A stretch of DNA of 27,322 nt from CAIWGV01 sp964515175 (GCA_964515175.1 CAZEUR010000015.1:1-27322), one strand, 5' to 3'. Shown: positions 7,485 through 16,249, numbered from the stretch's first letter. Notes: generated from the sequence alone by a model not told the origin. Numbers and translations are program-made.

Positions 7485-8723
7485 ATGAAAAAAATATACG
7501 TTTTACTTTCGCAGATTTTTTGGAGTGTTTCTGGTGTTGCTTCTTTTGTAGATCCCTACGAGGCTCAACAAGCTTCTCAGGCTTTTATAAAGTCTCGACC
7601 TAATTTTCCAAAGGATAATGTCGGGGTTGTTATTTGTACAGGTCCGGATGGTCAAACTCATATTTGCGGAGGGTTCCTTGTGAGTGGAAAATTTCTTTTA
7701 ACTTCGGCTCATTCTAAGGAAATTTCCGATCCTAAGTCTAAAATCTTTGTGATGAATTCGGAGTCTGATCTGACGTTCGGCAAAACAGGATTTCCAGATT
7801 TTAAAACAAATTTCCCTCTTTTATTTAAAGAAGGACGAGCTCAAGAAGTACAAACAGTCCATTCCTTGTCATACGTGGAATACGAGAAAATACCGGACTA
7901 TCTGTGTTCCAGAACAGCAGGGAAGAAAGCTGAATTTATAAAGCTTATGCAAAAAGCGCTTTCTAAACACAAATTTTGTACATCTGTGGATGCTGAGACT
8001 CGTATTAGGACTGATTGTGACTTAGTCCTTCTGGAGTTGAGGAATCCTTTAAAAGGGGTGCCTCCTTTTTATTTGGTTCCCTCTTTAAATTCTGAGGAGG
8101 CCACGTCCGTTTATGGAATGGGGTTTATCCAGGCCTGGAGTTTTTCTACGGGAGAGAAATTTTTTCAGGGGGAAACTCCAGAATTGGCAAAAAGAAAAAT
8201 TCCAAATATCCAAAGTCCTTCTTTTGTGAAACAAGAGAAAGGGGTTTTTTCTCAAAATATTTTCAAACAGGTTTATACCCAAAGTGTTTATGGTATCCCA
8301 GGTAAGCCTAAACTCTTTAGTTTGTTTGTAAAGGAAGATCCAGAAAATAATGAGAGTTTTCAGTTGGCCCCGAGCTTAGTTTATAACCCAACGGTTAAAG
8401 ATCCTATTCTTTTTGGACCATTCATAGGTGGTTTTAGCGGATCCCCCATTTTTGACCAGGATAATCATCTGAAGGGATTTGTTTCTGAAACGCTTCCTGC
8501 AGCCTGTGGTGGGGAGTCTCTATCCGTAAATATTTTTCAGACGCTTACGCCAGAGACTGTTAGAAAGATACATCTCATCATGGGTGTTCTGACAGCAGAG
8601 CGTATGGATGAAATTATTTTGGCTGCAGAGATGGGAGATTTTGAAGCGATGGATAAGCTTAAGAATCTACAAGAATCTGCTCGAACTGCTTTAGAAATGT
8701 TTAAGAAAAAAGCTTTGGTTTAA
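7485..8723 (+). CDS. Secreted trypsin-like serine protease (S1 fold)
   Basis: The 412-residue product has a signal peptide (about 1-20, VSGVAS) and a chymotrypsin-fold catalytic domain. The likely triad is H76 in LLTSAHS, D179 in DCDLVLLEL and S318 in GGFSGSP, where SG replaces the usual DSGG context. Cysteines around the domain (C51, C61, C141, C165, C178, C341) could form disulfides, fitting an extracytoplasmic location. An insertion of about 100 residues separates the Asp and Ser regions. The last 50 residues are a predicted helical tail. There is no PDZ domain, so it is not a DegP-type protease. Its stop overlaps that of convergent lpxC by two bases. The substrate is unknown; the context suggests an acquired secreted protease. 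Confidence 0.85.
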   Translation: MKKIYVLLSQIFWSVSGVASFVDPYEAQQASQAFIKSRPNFPKDNVGVVICTGPDGQTHICGGFLVSGKFLLTSAHSKEISDPKSKIFVMNSESDLTFGKTGFPDFKTNFPLLFKEGRAQEVQTVHSLSYVEYEKIPDYLCSRTAGKKAEFIKLMQKALSKHKFCTSVDAETRIRTDCDLVLLELRNPLKGVPPFYLVPSLNSEEATSVYGMGFIQAWSFSTGEKFFQGETPELAKRKIPNIQSPSFVKQEKGVFSQNIFKQVYTQSVYGIPGKPKLFSLFVKEDPENNESFQLAPSLVYNPTVKDPILFGPFIGGFSGSPIFDQDNHLKGFVSETLPAACGGESLSVNIFQTLTPETVRKIHLIMGVLTAERMDEIILAAEMGDFEAMDKLKNLQESARTALEMFKKKALV

Positions 8724-9625
8724 ACTGCAGAGCGGCGCTTTTGGGTAACAGGAGTCTCCTGTAAATCTTTTTCTGTCGCCAAAGTCCAGGCAGTGGGATC
8801 TGCAAAAATGGCCCGGAGGAGGATGTTGTTTACTTTGTGGCCGGAAAGATGTCCATGGAAATGCCCCAGAATTGGGGCTCCCGCCAAGTAAAGATCGCCG
8901 ACAGCGTCTAAAGCCTTATGTCGAGCACACTCATCTGGAAACCGGAGGCCATCTTCATTTAAAACCTTTCCATCTTCGAATACTACGGTATTTTCTAAAG
9001 ACGCGCCCTGGGCCAAGCCTTTTGCCCGGAGAGGTTCTGCATCCTCCATAAACCCAAAGGTTCTCGCTGAAGAAAGAGCCTTTTTAAAAGAGGCGTGAAC
9101 ATCTGGTGTTTTGAAAGTATCCAGAGTGTCCTTCTTATGTCGTAATTCAAAATCATAAGTGAGGGAGAATCCATGAGCTGGCTCTAAACTGGCCCAAGAA
9201 TCACCTTGATAAACAGTTACTTTTTTGAGAATCTTTAAAAATTTGCGTGGAGTTAATGAAGAAAGGGTGCCAACCTTTTCGATCAGCGTAACAAAAGGGG
9301 CAGAGCTTCCATCCATAATTGGGAGTTCCGGACCATTTACTTCCACAAGAAGATTGTCAACTTTAAGAGCCGCTAAAGCTGCCATAAGATGTTCAACAGT
9401 GGAAACGGTATGTCCATCTTCAGAGCGCAAGACAGAGCAAAAATTTGTATCGGTCACATGATTCCACAAGGCAGGAATTAAAGCCGTATCTGCTGCTAGA
9501 TCGGTTCTTTTGAACCAAATACCAAAATTGTCGGGTGCCGGATGGAGTGTCAAAGAAATACTTTTACCTGTATGGACACCAATACCCTGACATCGTACAG
9601 TTTTCGCAATTGTTTTTTGGAACAT
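8720..9625 (-). CDS. lpxC: UDP-3-O-acyl-N-acetylglucosamine deacetylase
   Basis: LpxC catalyses the committed zinc-dependent deacetylation step of lipid A synthesis in the cytoplasm. The 301-residue product has family length. It shows the N-terminal GIGVHTGK, E78-H79 in VEHLMAAL, DGSSAPF, zinc ligands H236 and D240 in RHKALDAVGDL, HFHGHLSGHK with catalytic H263, and the closing FADPTAW. GGA elements lie upstream of the ATG. It is intact, so this organism makes lipid A; a separate partial copy lies at 7125-7268. The gene upstream on the same strand is the DUF2608 HAD gene, 85 bp away. Confidence 0.97.
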   Translation of the reverse strand: MFQKTIAKTVRCQGIGVHTGKSISLTLHPAPDNFGIWFKRTDLAADTALIPALWNHVTDTNFCSVLRSEDGHTVSTVEHLMAALAALKVDNLLVEVNGPELPIMDGSSAPFVTLIEKVGTLSSLTPRKFLKILKKVTVYQGDSWASLEPAHGFSLTYDFELRHKKDTLDTFKTPDVHASFKKALSSARTFGFMEDAEPLRAKGLAQGASLENTVVFEDGKVLNEDGLRFPDECARHKALDAVGDLYLAGAPILGHFHGHLSGHKVNNILLRAIFADPTAWTLATEKDLQETPVTQKRRSAV

Positions 9626-9710
9626 ATTCCACTTTCCACAAATATATATCTATCTTCAGACTACCCTGGACAGGGCTTTCTGGGAAATCAACATTTGTTT
9701 CACTTTGTTA

Positions 9711-10538
9711 CTAGAGAGACTTTGCTCGTTCCACAAGACTATGCCAGAAGGCATGAAAATCGGATTCAGAGATATCTTCTGTGGGGGAATCAAAGGCCCC
9801 TAAATACTCAATTCCTATAAATTGAGTGCCAGGGTAATTCTCTTTGAGAGCGTGCTTTACACTTTCAATATTCTTTTTTCGATCATCCACAAAAATGACT
9901 ATTTTGGGGGTAAAATTAGCGTGCTTTAGAAAAGTGACCAGAACCGTACCTTTGTTATGGGCTCCCTGTTCTCCATTAGAAAACAAAAGACCCTTAAAGA
10001 AAGTGGGATGATTGCTCCGATAGGGTGGAATAGTTTTGAAGATTACTTCTTTAAAATCAAAGGTATTCTCAAAGTTGATTCCAAGGTCATCAAGAGCACT
10101 GTGGCGGAGTTCTTCTATGCGGGCTTCTCCAAGGGCTTGTCGCAGATAGCCGGTAAGGGCGGCAGTGAGGGCAATGACTTTTACTCCCTGAGTTTGGAGG
10201 GTTCCAATGATTTGAGGGGTGCCTTCTTCCACGAGTTTTGAAGGAAATTGAGCAGGAAGGTTTAAAGTTACGTCTTTGACTTCTGAAGAGAGCCGCTCAA
10301 AAATTTTCTTATAAACGGCCCCATGTTTTTTGAGCGTGGGGTAAGAAGTCGCTGGATGCGTAGATTGAATTAGGGTCATATCGATATCAAAGGCCACCAA
10401 GATATCCCCAGGGTTCGTGGTTTCCAGAGCTTTTTCTACGTGGGCTTTAACGTCATTCATGGTGTGAGTGGTCATTGTTTTGGCTCCCATTCCTTTTGTG
10501 ATGATCAGGATAACGAAAAGTAAAAATTTCCGCTTCAT
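9711..10538 (-). CDS. Exported HAD-superfamily (DUF2608-like) phosphatase-like protein
   Basis: The 275-residue product has a signal peptide (about 1-19) and HAD motifs in order: motif I with D51-I-D53-M-T, motif II with T125 (IALTA), a lysine at about 196, and motif III with D218-D219 (IFVDDRKKN). The layout resembles DUF2608 proteins known from Legionella, Chlamydia-related and Holosporales bacteria. All residues for Mg-dependent aspartyl phosphotransfer appear present, so a periplasmic or secreted phosphatase is plausible; the substrate is unknown. It starts five bases after engB ends, making it the distal gene of the rpmH-rnpA-yidD-yidC-engB operon. Later ATGs (codons 17 and 22) would remove the signal peptide. 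Confidence 0.85.
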   Translation of the reverse strand: MKRKFLLFVILIITKGMGAKTMTTHTMNDVKAHVEKALETTNPGDILVAFDIDMTLIQSTHPATSYPTLKKHGAVYKKIFERLSSEVKDVTLNLPAQFPSKLVEEGTPQIIGTLQTQGVKVIALTAALTGYLRQALGEARIEELRHSALDDLGINFENTFDFKEVIFKTIPPYRSNHPTFFKGLLFSNGEQGAHNKGTVLVTFLKHANFTPKIVIFVDDRKKNIESVKHALKENYPGTQFIGIEYLGAFDSPTEDISESDFHAFWHSLVERAKSL

Positions 10539-10543
10539 GGGAA

Positions 10544-11212
10544 CTATCCCCGAGGCTCTTTCAAGAATAACGCCGCAATTTCAGCGCGTAGCTCTGAGAT
10601 GCCCAGTTTGACCTCCGATGAGGTGACAATAATCTCTGGATGGGCCGCCACATGTTTTTTGAGTTTTTCGAGGGTTTGTTCTTTGATAAGGGTTACTTCC
10701 GCAGGTTTTAGTTTATCGGCTTTTGTGAGAATCGCCTGATAAGACACGGCTGACTTGTCTAAAAGATCAAAAATTTCTTCGTCTGTAGGCTTTAGGCCAT
10801 GGCGACTATCTATCAAAACATAAACTCGACGTAGGGTTGTCCGACCTTTTAGGTAGGCGTGAATCAAATGATTCCAATTGAGGATCTTTTCTTTGGAGGC
10901 CGCAGCATAGCCATATCCTGGCAAATCCACCAAAAGGCCATGATTTGAAAGGTTAAAGAAGTTGATTTCTTGGGTGCGGCCCGGGGTATTGGAGGTGCGA
11001 GCGAGTTTAAGCTGATTGGTGAGGGCATTAATAAGAGAAGACTTGCCCACATTGGAGCGTCCAGCAAAGGCAACTTCTCCCAAGGACTCCACAGGTAAAT
11101 TCTCAATACGATTGCTTGCCGCAACAAAGTCACATCTTTGGGCGAAGAGCCATTCTCCCGTCTTAATCCAGGCAGCATCTTCCCAAGGATTAAGGGGGAG
11201 GGGTATCGTCAT
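10544..11212 (-). CDS. engB: Ribosome-biogenesis GTPase EngB (YihA/YsxC)
   Basis: EngB is a cytoplasmic GTPase needed for assembly of the large ribosomal subunit. The 222-residue product shows G1 at 51-59 (GRSNVGKSS), the switch region TPGRTQEINFF, G3 at 96-99 (DLPG, continuing YGYA) and G4 at 163-166 (TKAD). Length is normal, with a slightly extended N-terminus. The start overlaps the yidC stop by four bases (ATGA), indicating translational coupling. Confidence 0.96.
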   Translation of the reverse strand: MTIPLPLNPWEDAAWIKTGEWLFAQRCDFVAASNRIENLPVESLGEVAFAGRSNVGKSSLINALTNQLKLARTSNTPGRTQEINFFNLSNHGLLVDLPGYGYAAASKEKILNWNHLIHAYLKGRTTLRRVYVLIDSRHGLKPTDEEIFDLLDKSAVSYQAILTKADKLKPAEVTLIKEQTLEKLKKHVAAHPEIIVTSSEVKLGISELRAEIAALFLKEPRG

Positions 11213-12900
11213 TTAGCGAGTTGCCCTTCCGAAAGCTTCGTCATTCCCCATTGCTGTAGAATGGCCAGTAGGTTAGTGCAGGTCCAGTAGAGGACTACAC
11301 CTGCTGGGAATTGACCCAACATGTAGGTAAAGAGAATCGGCATGATGAGGAACATCTTCGCTTGGATAGGATCCAAGGATTGAGGGCTCATCTTTTGCTG
11401 CAAGAACATGGTTCCTCCCATCAAAATGGGTAGGGCGCCAATCATCAAGAAGGAAGGCGGTGTCCAAGGAATCAGCCCAAACAAGTTAAAGAGAGTGGTG
11501 GGGTCTGGGGCCGAAAGGTCATGGATCCATCCATAGAAAGGTGCGTGGCGCATCTCAATGCTAATGAGCAGCACTTTATAAATGGCAAAGAGAACCGGGA
11601 TCTGTAGGACCATAGGCAGGCACCCAGAGACGGGGTTTACTTTGTTCTTCTTGTAGAAGGCCATCATTTCCTGGTTAAATCTGACTTTATCATCACCACA
11701 TTGCTCCTTCATGCGATTCAGTTCTGGCTGAAGAGCACGCATTTTGGCCATGGATTTGAAAGACTTATTGGCAAGAGGGAAGAGAAGGGTGCGAATGATG
11801 ATGGTAAGCGCAATAATCGCAAGCCCAAAGTTTCCAAGGAACCCATGCAGCCATTCTAAGACAAAGAATAGAGGCTTTGTAATGAAATAGAACCAGCCAA
11901 AGTCCACGGCCAAATCAAAATGAGGGATACCAAGATCTTTTTCGTAAGCATCTAAAAGCTCAACGGCCTTGGCGCCAGCAAAGAATCGGTAAGAGTTTTC
12001 GGCGGTGCCTTTTGTGGGAACCATAAGACCTGAAGACAGGAAGTCCGCTTGATAACGGGGAGCTCCTGCATCCGTTGACCTAAAGGCCGCCGTTACATTT
12101 TGAGCTTGATCTGGAATGAGGGCTGTTAACCAATATTTATCCGTAAGTCCAAGCCACCCTTTGGTATTTGAATAGGTTTCTTTTTTATCATCATCGAGAG
12201 ATTTATATTTAACTTCTTGGAGCTTGTTATCAAGATATCCAACAGCGCCTTCGTGTAAGGCATAAGATGCAGAGGAAACTTCAGGATTCTTGCGGGAAAT
12301 TAACCCGTAGGGGCTTGCCACAAGAGGGGTGTTAGAATTATTGCGAATACGCTCTTTGACGGTGAACATATACTTATCATCTACAGAAATGATTTTCTCG
12401 AAGGTCACACCTTGGCTATTCGTCCAAGAGAGTGTAATGGGTGTTTCGGGTGTCAGAAGAGATTGAGAGGTGCTCCACACAGTTTGTGAATCAGGGAGCT
12501 GAATGTTGGGTGTGTTCAAAATCCATCCTGACTCTAGGTAATAAGAATGCTCTGTTCCTGCAGGGGCTAGCAAAGGCACATCAGAACTATCAGGATTTGT
12601 GGTCTCATGGTATTTGGTGAGGATCAGATCATCAATACGAGCGCCTTTCAACGAAATGGACCCTTTAAGCAGAGATGTCTTAATGCTAACACGAGGGGAA
12701 GACTTTAGTGCTTGGTCATTCGTGAGAGGTGTGGATATAGGAGATGCTGTAAGCTCCGGAATAGCTGAAGAAGGGCTTTGAGCTGCCACTTGTTGTTGGA
12801 GTTGTTCCATTCGAGGTTTTTCATAGAAAAAATGGAATCCAACAAAGATCAAAACGCAGGCAATTGTGGCTAGAAGAAGATTTTTGTTTTCCGTATTCAT
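11209..12900 (-). CDS. yidC: Membrane protein insertase YidC
   Basis: YidC inserts and folds inner-membrane proteins, alone or with SecYEG. The 563-residue protein has the Gram-negative layout: an N-terminal TM (about 7-25), a large periplasmic beta-sandwich domain (about 50-325), then the conserved five-TM core starting near residue 335. In the core, the hydrophilic-groove arginine lies in TIIIRTLLFPL and the cytoplasmic helical hairpin includes KMRALQPEL. The motif PVSGCLPMVLQIPV is typical. It starts one base after yidD ends and overlaps engB by four bases. Confidence 0.97.
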   Translation of the reverse strand: MNTENKNLLLATIACVLIFVGFHFFYEKPRMEQLQQQVAAQSPSSAIPELTASPISTPLTNDQALKSSPRVSIKTSLLKGSISLKGARIDDLILTKYHETTNPDSSDVPLLAPAGTEHSYYLESGWILNTPNIQLPDSQTVWSTSQSLLTPETPITLSWTNSQGVTFEKIISVDDKYMFTVKERIRNNSNTPLVASPYGLISRKNPEVSSASYALHEGAVGYLDNKLQEVKYKSLDDDKKETYSNTKGWLGLTDKYWLTALIPDQAQNVTAAFRSTDAGAPRYQADFLSSGLMVPTKGTAENSYRFFAGAKAVELLDAYEKDLGIPHFDLAVDFGWFYFITKPLFFVLEWLHGFLGNFGLAIIALTIIIRTLLFPLANKSFKSMAKMRALQPELNRMKEQCGDDKVRFNQEMMAFYKKNKVNPVSGCLPMVLQIPVLFAIYKVLLISIEMRHAPFYGWIHDLSAPDPTTLFNLFGLIPWTPPSFLMIGALPILMGGTMFLQQKMSPQSLDPIQAKMFLIMPILFTYMLGQFPAGVVLYWTCTNLLAILQQWGMTKLSEGQLAK

Positions 12901-12901
12901 T

Positions 12902-13159
12902 TTAGTCCTTTCGCTTATTTAAGAGGGGCACTGGGTCATGATGCGAGCAAGTGCTCCAGGGATGACACCGAAAAAAACGCTTTATTCCCAAGAGAGCACC
13001 TTGAAAGGCCCCATGCACCTCGAGGGATTCCATCATATACAAAGAACAGCTGGGCGTATAGCGGCATCTTTGAGGCAGAAGAGGAGAGATAAAATACCTA
13101 TAAGCCAGTACAGGAACTTGAAGGATTTTGGCAATAAAGTTGCTCTTTTTTCTCCTCAT
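12902..13159 (-). CDS. yidD: Membrane protein insertion efficiency factor YidD
   Basis: YidD is a small membrane-associated protein that aids YidC-dependent insertion. The 85-residue product has the family core YRYFISPLLPQRCRYTPSC, then MESLEVHGAFQGALLGIKR and a CHPW segment. It overlaps rnpA by four bases and ends one base before yidC. Confidence 0.96.
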   Translation of the reverse strand: MRRKKSNFIAKILQVPVLAYRYFISPLLPQRCRYTPSCSLYMMESLEVHGAFQGALLGIKRFFRCHPWSTCSHHDPVPLLNKRKD

Positions 13160-13515
13160 GCGACCCCATCCAGAATTTTGCGGTGTTTTTTAAAAACCCA
13201 AGCAATAGTTTTTTCGAGCTCTGTGAAAGGATCCGTTAAAGTGTTCTGTCGGGCCACAGTCACATAATCAAGAGGGAGAACTGAATTGATTTTGAGATGA
13301 TTGCGCAGGGCGGCCTTCAGTCTGCGGCGGGCACGATTGCGCTGGACGGCATTGCCAATTTTCTTAGTCACCGTAATACCGAAGCGAGGTGTTGGTGTGG
13401 CCAGAGGAGGAGAAGGCTCAACGGCCTGGAAAATAAGAGATTTTGCAATAATCTTAGTACCGTAATGGGTAGCCCGTACGAAGTCTTTGCGTTTTTTTAT
13501 CCACAAAATTGTCAT
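13156..13515 (-). CDS. rnpA: Ribonuclease P protein component
   Basis: RnpA is the protein subunit that helps the catalytic RNA remove tRNA 5' leaders. The 119-residue product carries the RNR box at 51-66 (KKIGNAVQRNRARRRL) and an upstream RFGITV strand. The C-terminus is slightly extended. It lies 28 bp downstream of rpmH and overlaps yidD by four bases. The SD is weak, so translation may depend on coupling to rpmH. Confidence 0.95.
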   Translation of the reverse strand: MTILWIKKRKDFVRATHYGTKIIAKSLIFQAVEPSPPLATPTPRFGITVTKKIGNAVQRNRARRRLKAALRNHLKINSVLPLDYVTVARQNTLTDPFTELEKTIAWVFKKHRKILDGVA

Positions 13516-13543
13516 GATCCGGGGCGCTTTAGTTTAAAAAAAA

Positions 13544-13678
13544 CTAAGCAGATAGCTTCGCCCGTCCCTGAGAACGACGATTGCTGAGGACCCGACGACC
13601 TCCTACGGTTGCCATGCGGGCTCTGAAACCATGACGGCGCTTGCGAACAAGCTTACTTGGTTGGTATGTTCTTTTCAC
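13544..13678 (-). CDS. rpmH: 50S ribosomal protein L34
   Basis: A 44-residue product on the minus strand runs from GTG (13676-13678) to TAG (13544-13546). It begins with the diagnostic KRTYQPSKLVRKRRHGF, followed by RARMATVGGR and a basic C-terminus, the full length of L34. GGAG lies seven bases before the GTG. It is the first gene of the rpmH-rnpA-yidD-yidC-engB operon. It is easily missed because it is short and lacks an ATG start. Confidence 0.97.
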   Translation of the reverse strand: MKRTYQPSKLVRKRRHGFRARMATVGGRRVLSNRRSQGRAKLSA

Positions 13679-13707
13679 TTTCAAGTCTCCAAAAAACTGT
13701 AGACCTT

Positions 13708-13736
13708 CTTATAAAGAAATCTTAGAAAGAAGTCAA
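13708..13736 (-). promoter_or_regulatory. Promoter of the rpmH operon
   Basis: On the minus strand TTGACT (13731-13736) and TATAAG (13708-13713) are separated by exactly 17 bp, a near-consensus sigma70 promoter 30 bp upstream of the rpmH GTG. The -35 lies one base beyond the stop codon of the upstream autotransporter gene. Confidence 0.8.
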
Positions 13737-13737
13737 A

Positions 13738-16206
13738 TCAAATTACCTTTCTGAAAGTAATTCCTCCTTCATAGGCTTGATAGCGTGTTCCAAACTCGCC
13801 CGCCAAAGTAGCGGATACGTACCAATTTTCTTCTAAAGCAAATAAACTGGAGAGTTTTGCAATCCCATAGGTGTGAGACGAGTCATTGCTTTCAACTCCA
13901 AATCCAGTTCCTAAAACAGTTCCGGTAATGGGTCCTTTTTTCAAGGGGGTGCTTACCAATACGCCTAGGTTTGCGCCATAGGTTACTTGTCCAAAGTCAT
14001 AATTGTGGATTTTCGTTGCATTGACGCCTACTTCTCCTTGAAGTTGGCTGGCTATCCGTTTTTTTATCGTTAGATTATCGGCTCCAGCTCCGTTTTCTAC
14101 GTAGCTATCTTCCTGGTCCCACAAGAATGTGGTGGTTAAATAGGGGATCAGATCCAGTTCTGCTATTTTTGTTTTATACCCAAATCCTAGGGAAGGGATT
14201 GCTTCAATTCCATCGTGCGTACTTGTTGCAACGGTTGTTGGATTTATCACTCTCCCTGATCTAAACTTATTTTTGTTCAGGGTCAGTATTCCCTCCACGT
14301 ACCAAGAGTCTGCATTATACTTTGCAAAGGTCGTGAAAAGTTTATTCTTAATCTGACTTTTTCCTGTATTGCCATTAAGCTCTGATGTGGACAGAGCATA
14401 TCCGAGGGAAGCTCCAACGATTGTGCGGGGATTAATTTTATGATCTCCTCCTATAAGGAGTCCTGACATTCTGCTCTTATAGCCCGTAATTCCACCCTGG
14501 TCTCCTTGTGAGATCAGGCGGCCAAAGGGCTGCATCCAAACTCCCGTATTTCCTGACCGGTGAGGGGAGAATTTTTGGAGATTGTCGGCGACCTGGTCTT
14601 GCAAACCATTGCCTGTCATGGACAAAAAAGGCACATAGAGAGAAGAGGATGTGTTCTTTTCACTGGAGGCCATCACAGCTCTTGCAATATGTTGGTTTGC
14701 CAATCCAAGATGTCTGGACATTTCCCGGTTGTGCGTGGCAAAGGATCTAACTTGACCTTGGTTTGTGCCGGTAAGGGTGGGTGGATAGGTAAATGTTACT
14801 TGGAGAAGGGGGATAACGGACCCGCCATCAGCAGGGAGACCAGCGGGCGCTGTCTGACCGGTTTGAAGGGGACTGTAGTTGAAACTAGCCCCAACATTGA
14901 TAGGGTTCCCATTTGTATCGTACCAGGTAACAGTCGGAAATTCACCGGTGAGAGAAGATTCGTCCCCTCCTGTATCCTTGTAAATTAAAGAGCGGGTGAC
15001 GTTATTGTAAACTGAGTTAGTATCCAAATAAAGGTTTAAAACGCCGTTGCTTACATCTTGGGAGTGGTTGTTATGGAAGAACACAAATCCATTTGTTGTG
15101 CTGTTAATGTCAATGCCTAAAGGAGTGTTGCGGTTAAGGGTCCACGTGGTTCCTGCTCCCTGGACAGATAAATATCCAGGAACGCCATCTTCATTAATTT
15201 TGTTGCGAACAGGGGAGGCCAAAGTGCCTGCTGAGGCTGCCAGGGTAAATCCTCCTGCGTTGGTGATGATTGCTCCAGATAGACTTTTAGAAACCAACGT
15301 ATACCCACGATTTGTAGAAGTGTTTGAAGAGTTAGTAATGGTGGTTCCTGGGGCCGATACACTGCCCACAACTTCTGTAAAACCAACTGAAAGAGATTCA
15401 TTTGGGCTGTTAGTAATGGTTGTGTTTGTTAAGGTTACTGTACCCACAGATGTGTTTCCCAGTTGAGTCTTCCCGCCGATGTTGTGAATGGTACCATACG
15501 TCATGCTTGTGTCATCGTAAAATTTAGTAAATCCTTGGGTGCCGTCACTATCAGCCTGATTATTAATAATTGTGCCGCTAGCTATTATTCCCGACCCAAT
15601 CGCAAAATTGCCCTGATGGCCGGCATTCTCATCGTCACCATTATTATTGATGGTTACATCGGTCATTGTTACTGTGCCCGCAACAGTGCGGGTAAATCCG
15701 CCTATATTATTAATAGTCCCATTCGTCATCGAAGCGGAAGTATTGAAAACAGTGGATCCTCCATAGTTATTGATAACCTGAACATTTGTTGTCTCTAAGG
15801 TCCCATTCCAAAGATTAAAAGTTCCTGTTCCCACAACGAAAATTTGAGATTGTCCTGACAAGTTCTTAATCATGAAGGATGTATCATTTCCAGCATTTAG
15901 ACTTAAAGTATAAACATTGAAGCGGATAACATATGAGGGGGCTCCATCGTTAAATTGAATGCCAGCAAGACTATTACCGCCAGGGACGTTCCCTGCAAAG
16001 GCTATTTGATAATTAGGTGCTGGTCCGGCTGGAAAAACAACCAGACTGCCTGCTTCTGGAACGACCTCAGGAGACCAACTCCCATTGTTGTTCCAAGCCC
16101 CAGTGTTTCCTGTCCATAGTGCTTCTACTGTTGCTGAAGTGCATCCCACAACCCCAAAAATGAAAAATGAGAGAATCCCTATAAAATTCGATTTTTTTCT
16201 TGTCAT
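13738..16206 (-). CDS. Autotransporter (type Va secretion) with repeat passenger
   Basis: The 822-residue protein has a signal peptide (about 1-29, hydrophobic 9-22), a passenger rich in Gly, Asn, Thr and Ser with beta-helix-like repeats (about 30-480), and a C-terminal autotransporter beta-barrel (about 548-822). The barrel has GVWMQPFGR at its start and alternating strand segments to the end. The final residues are TFRKVI; the terminal residue is Ile rather than the more usual Phe or Trp. Within the passenger a unit of about 75 residues is duplicated (159-188 and 234-266 are the clearest parts). The likely role is a surface adhesin or released passenger; no catalytic motif was seen. AGGAG lies only one base before the ATG, an unusually short spacing. 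Confidence 0.9.
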   Translation of the reverse strand: MTRKKSNFIGILSFFIFGVVGCTSATVEALWTGNTGAWNNNGSWSPEVVPEAGSLVVFPAGPAPNYQIAFAGNVPGGNSLAGIQFNDGAPSYVIRFNVYTLSLNAGNDTSFMIKNLSGQSQIFVVGTGTFNLWNGTLETTNVQVINNYGGSTVFNTSASMTNGTINNIGGFTRTVAGTVTMTDVTINNNGDDENAGHQGNFAIGSGIIASGTIINNQADSDGTQGFTKFYDDTSMTYGTIHNIGGKTQLGNTSVGTVTLTNTTITNSPNESLSVGFTEVVGSVSAPGTTITNSSNTSTNRGYTLVSKSLSGAIITNAGGFTLAASAGTLASPVRNKINEDGVPGYLSVQGAGTTWTLNRNTPLGIDINSTTNGFVFFHNNHSQDVSNGVLNLYLDTNSVYNNVTRSLIYKDTGGDESSLTGEFPTVTWYDTNGNPINVGASFNYSPLQTGQTAPAGLPADGGSVIPLLQVTFTYPPTLTGTNQGQVRSFATHNREMSRHLGLANQHIARAVMASSEKNTSSSLYVPFLSMTGNGLQDQVADNLQKFSPHRSGNTGVWMQPFGRLISQGDQGGITGYKSRMSGLLIGGDHKINPRTIVGASLGYALSTSELNGNTGKSQIKNKLFTTFAKYNADSWYVEGILTLNKNKFRSGRVINPTTVATSTHDGIEAIPSLGFGYKTKIAELDLIPYLTTTFLWDQEDSYVENGAGADNLTIKKRIASQLQGEVGVNATKIHNYDFGQVTYGANLGVLVSTPLKKGPITGTVLGTGFGVESNDSSHTYGIAKLSSLFALEENWYVSATLAGEFGTRYQAYEGGITFRKVI

Positions 16207-16249
16207 GCTCCTAGAAGTACCCTGTTGAATTTATTATTTATTTCTTTAT

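Noticed and set aside
9652..9710. CCCTG/CAGGG inverted repeat between the HAD gene and lpxC as a terminator
   Set aside because: The loop would be only two bases and no T run follows, so it is not supported as a terminator.
13497..13505. Perfect DnaA-box sequence TTATCCACA near rpmH/rnpA
   Set aside because: It is a single copy inside the rnpA coding region with no cluster, AT-rich unwinding region or dnaA gene nearby. One match in 27 kb is not surprising, so it is not called an origin.
14508..15798. Several long plus-strand reading frames opposite the autotransporter gene
   Set aside because: They are antisense shadows of a repetitive, compositionally biased gene. They lack ribosome binding sites and recognisable domains.
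13127..16206. Similar N-termini of YidD and the autotransporter (both contain RKKSNFI)
   Set aside because: Codon usage differs and the similarity ends after about ten residues, so it looks like coincidence in Lys/Asn-rich starts rather than a shared element.
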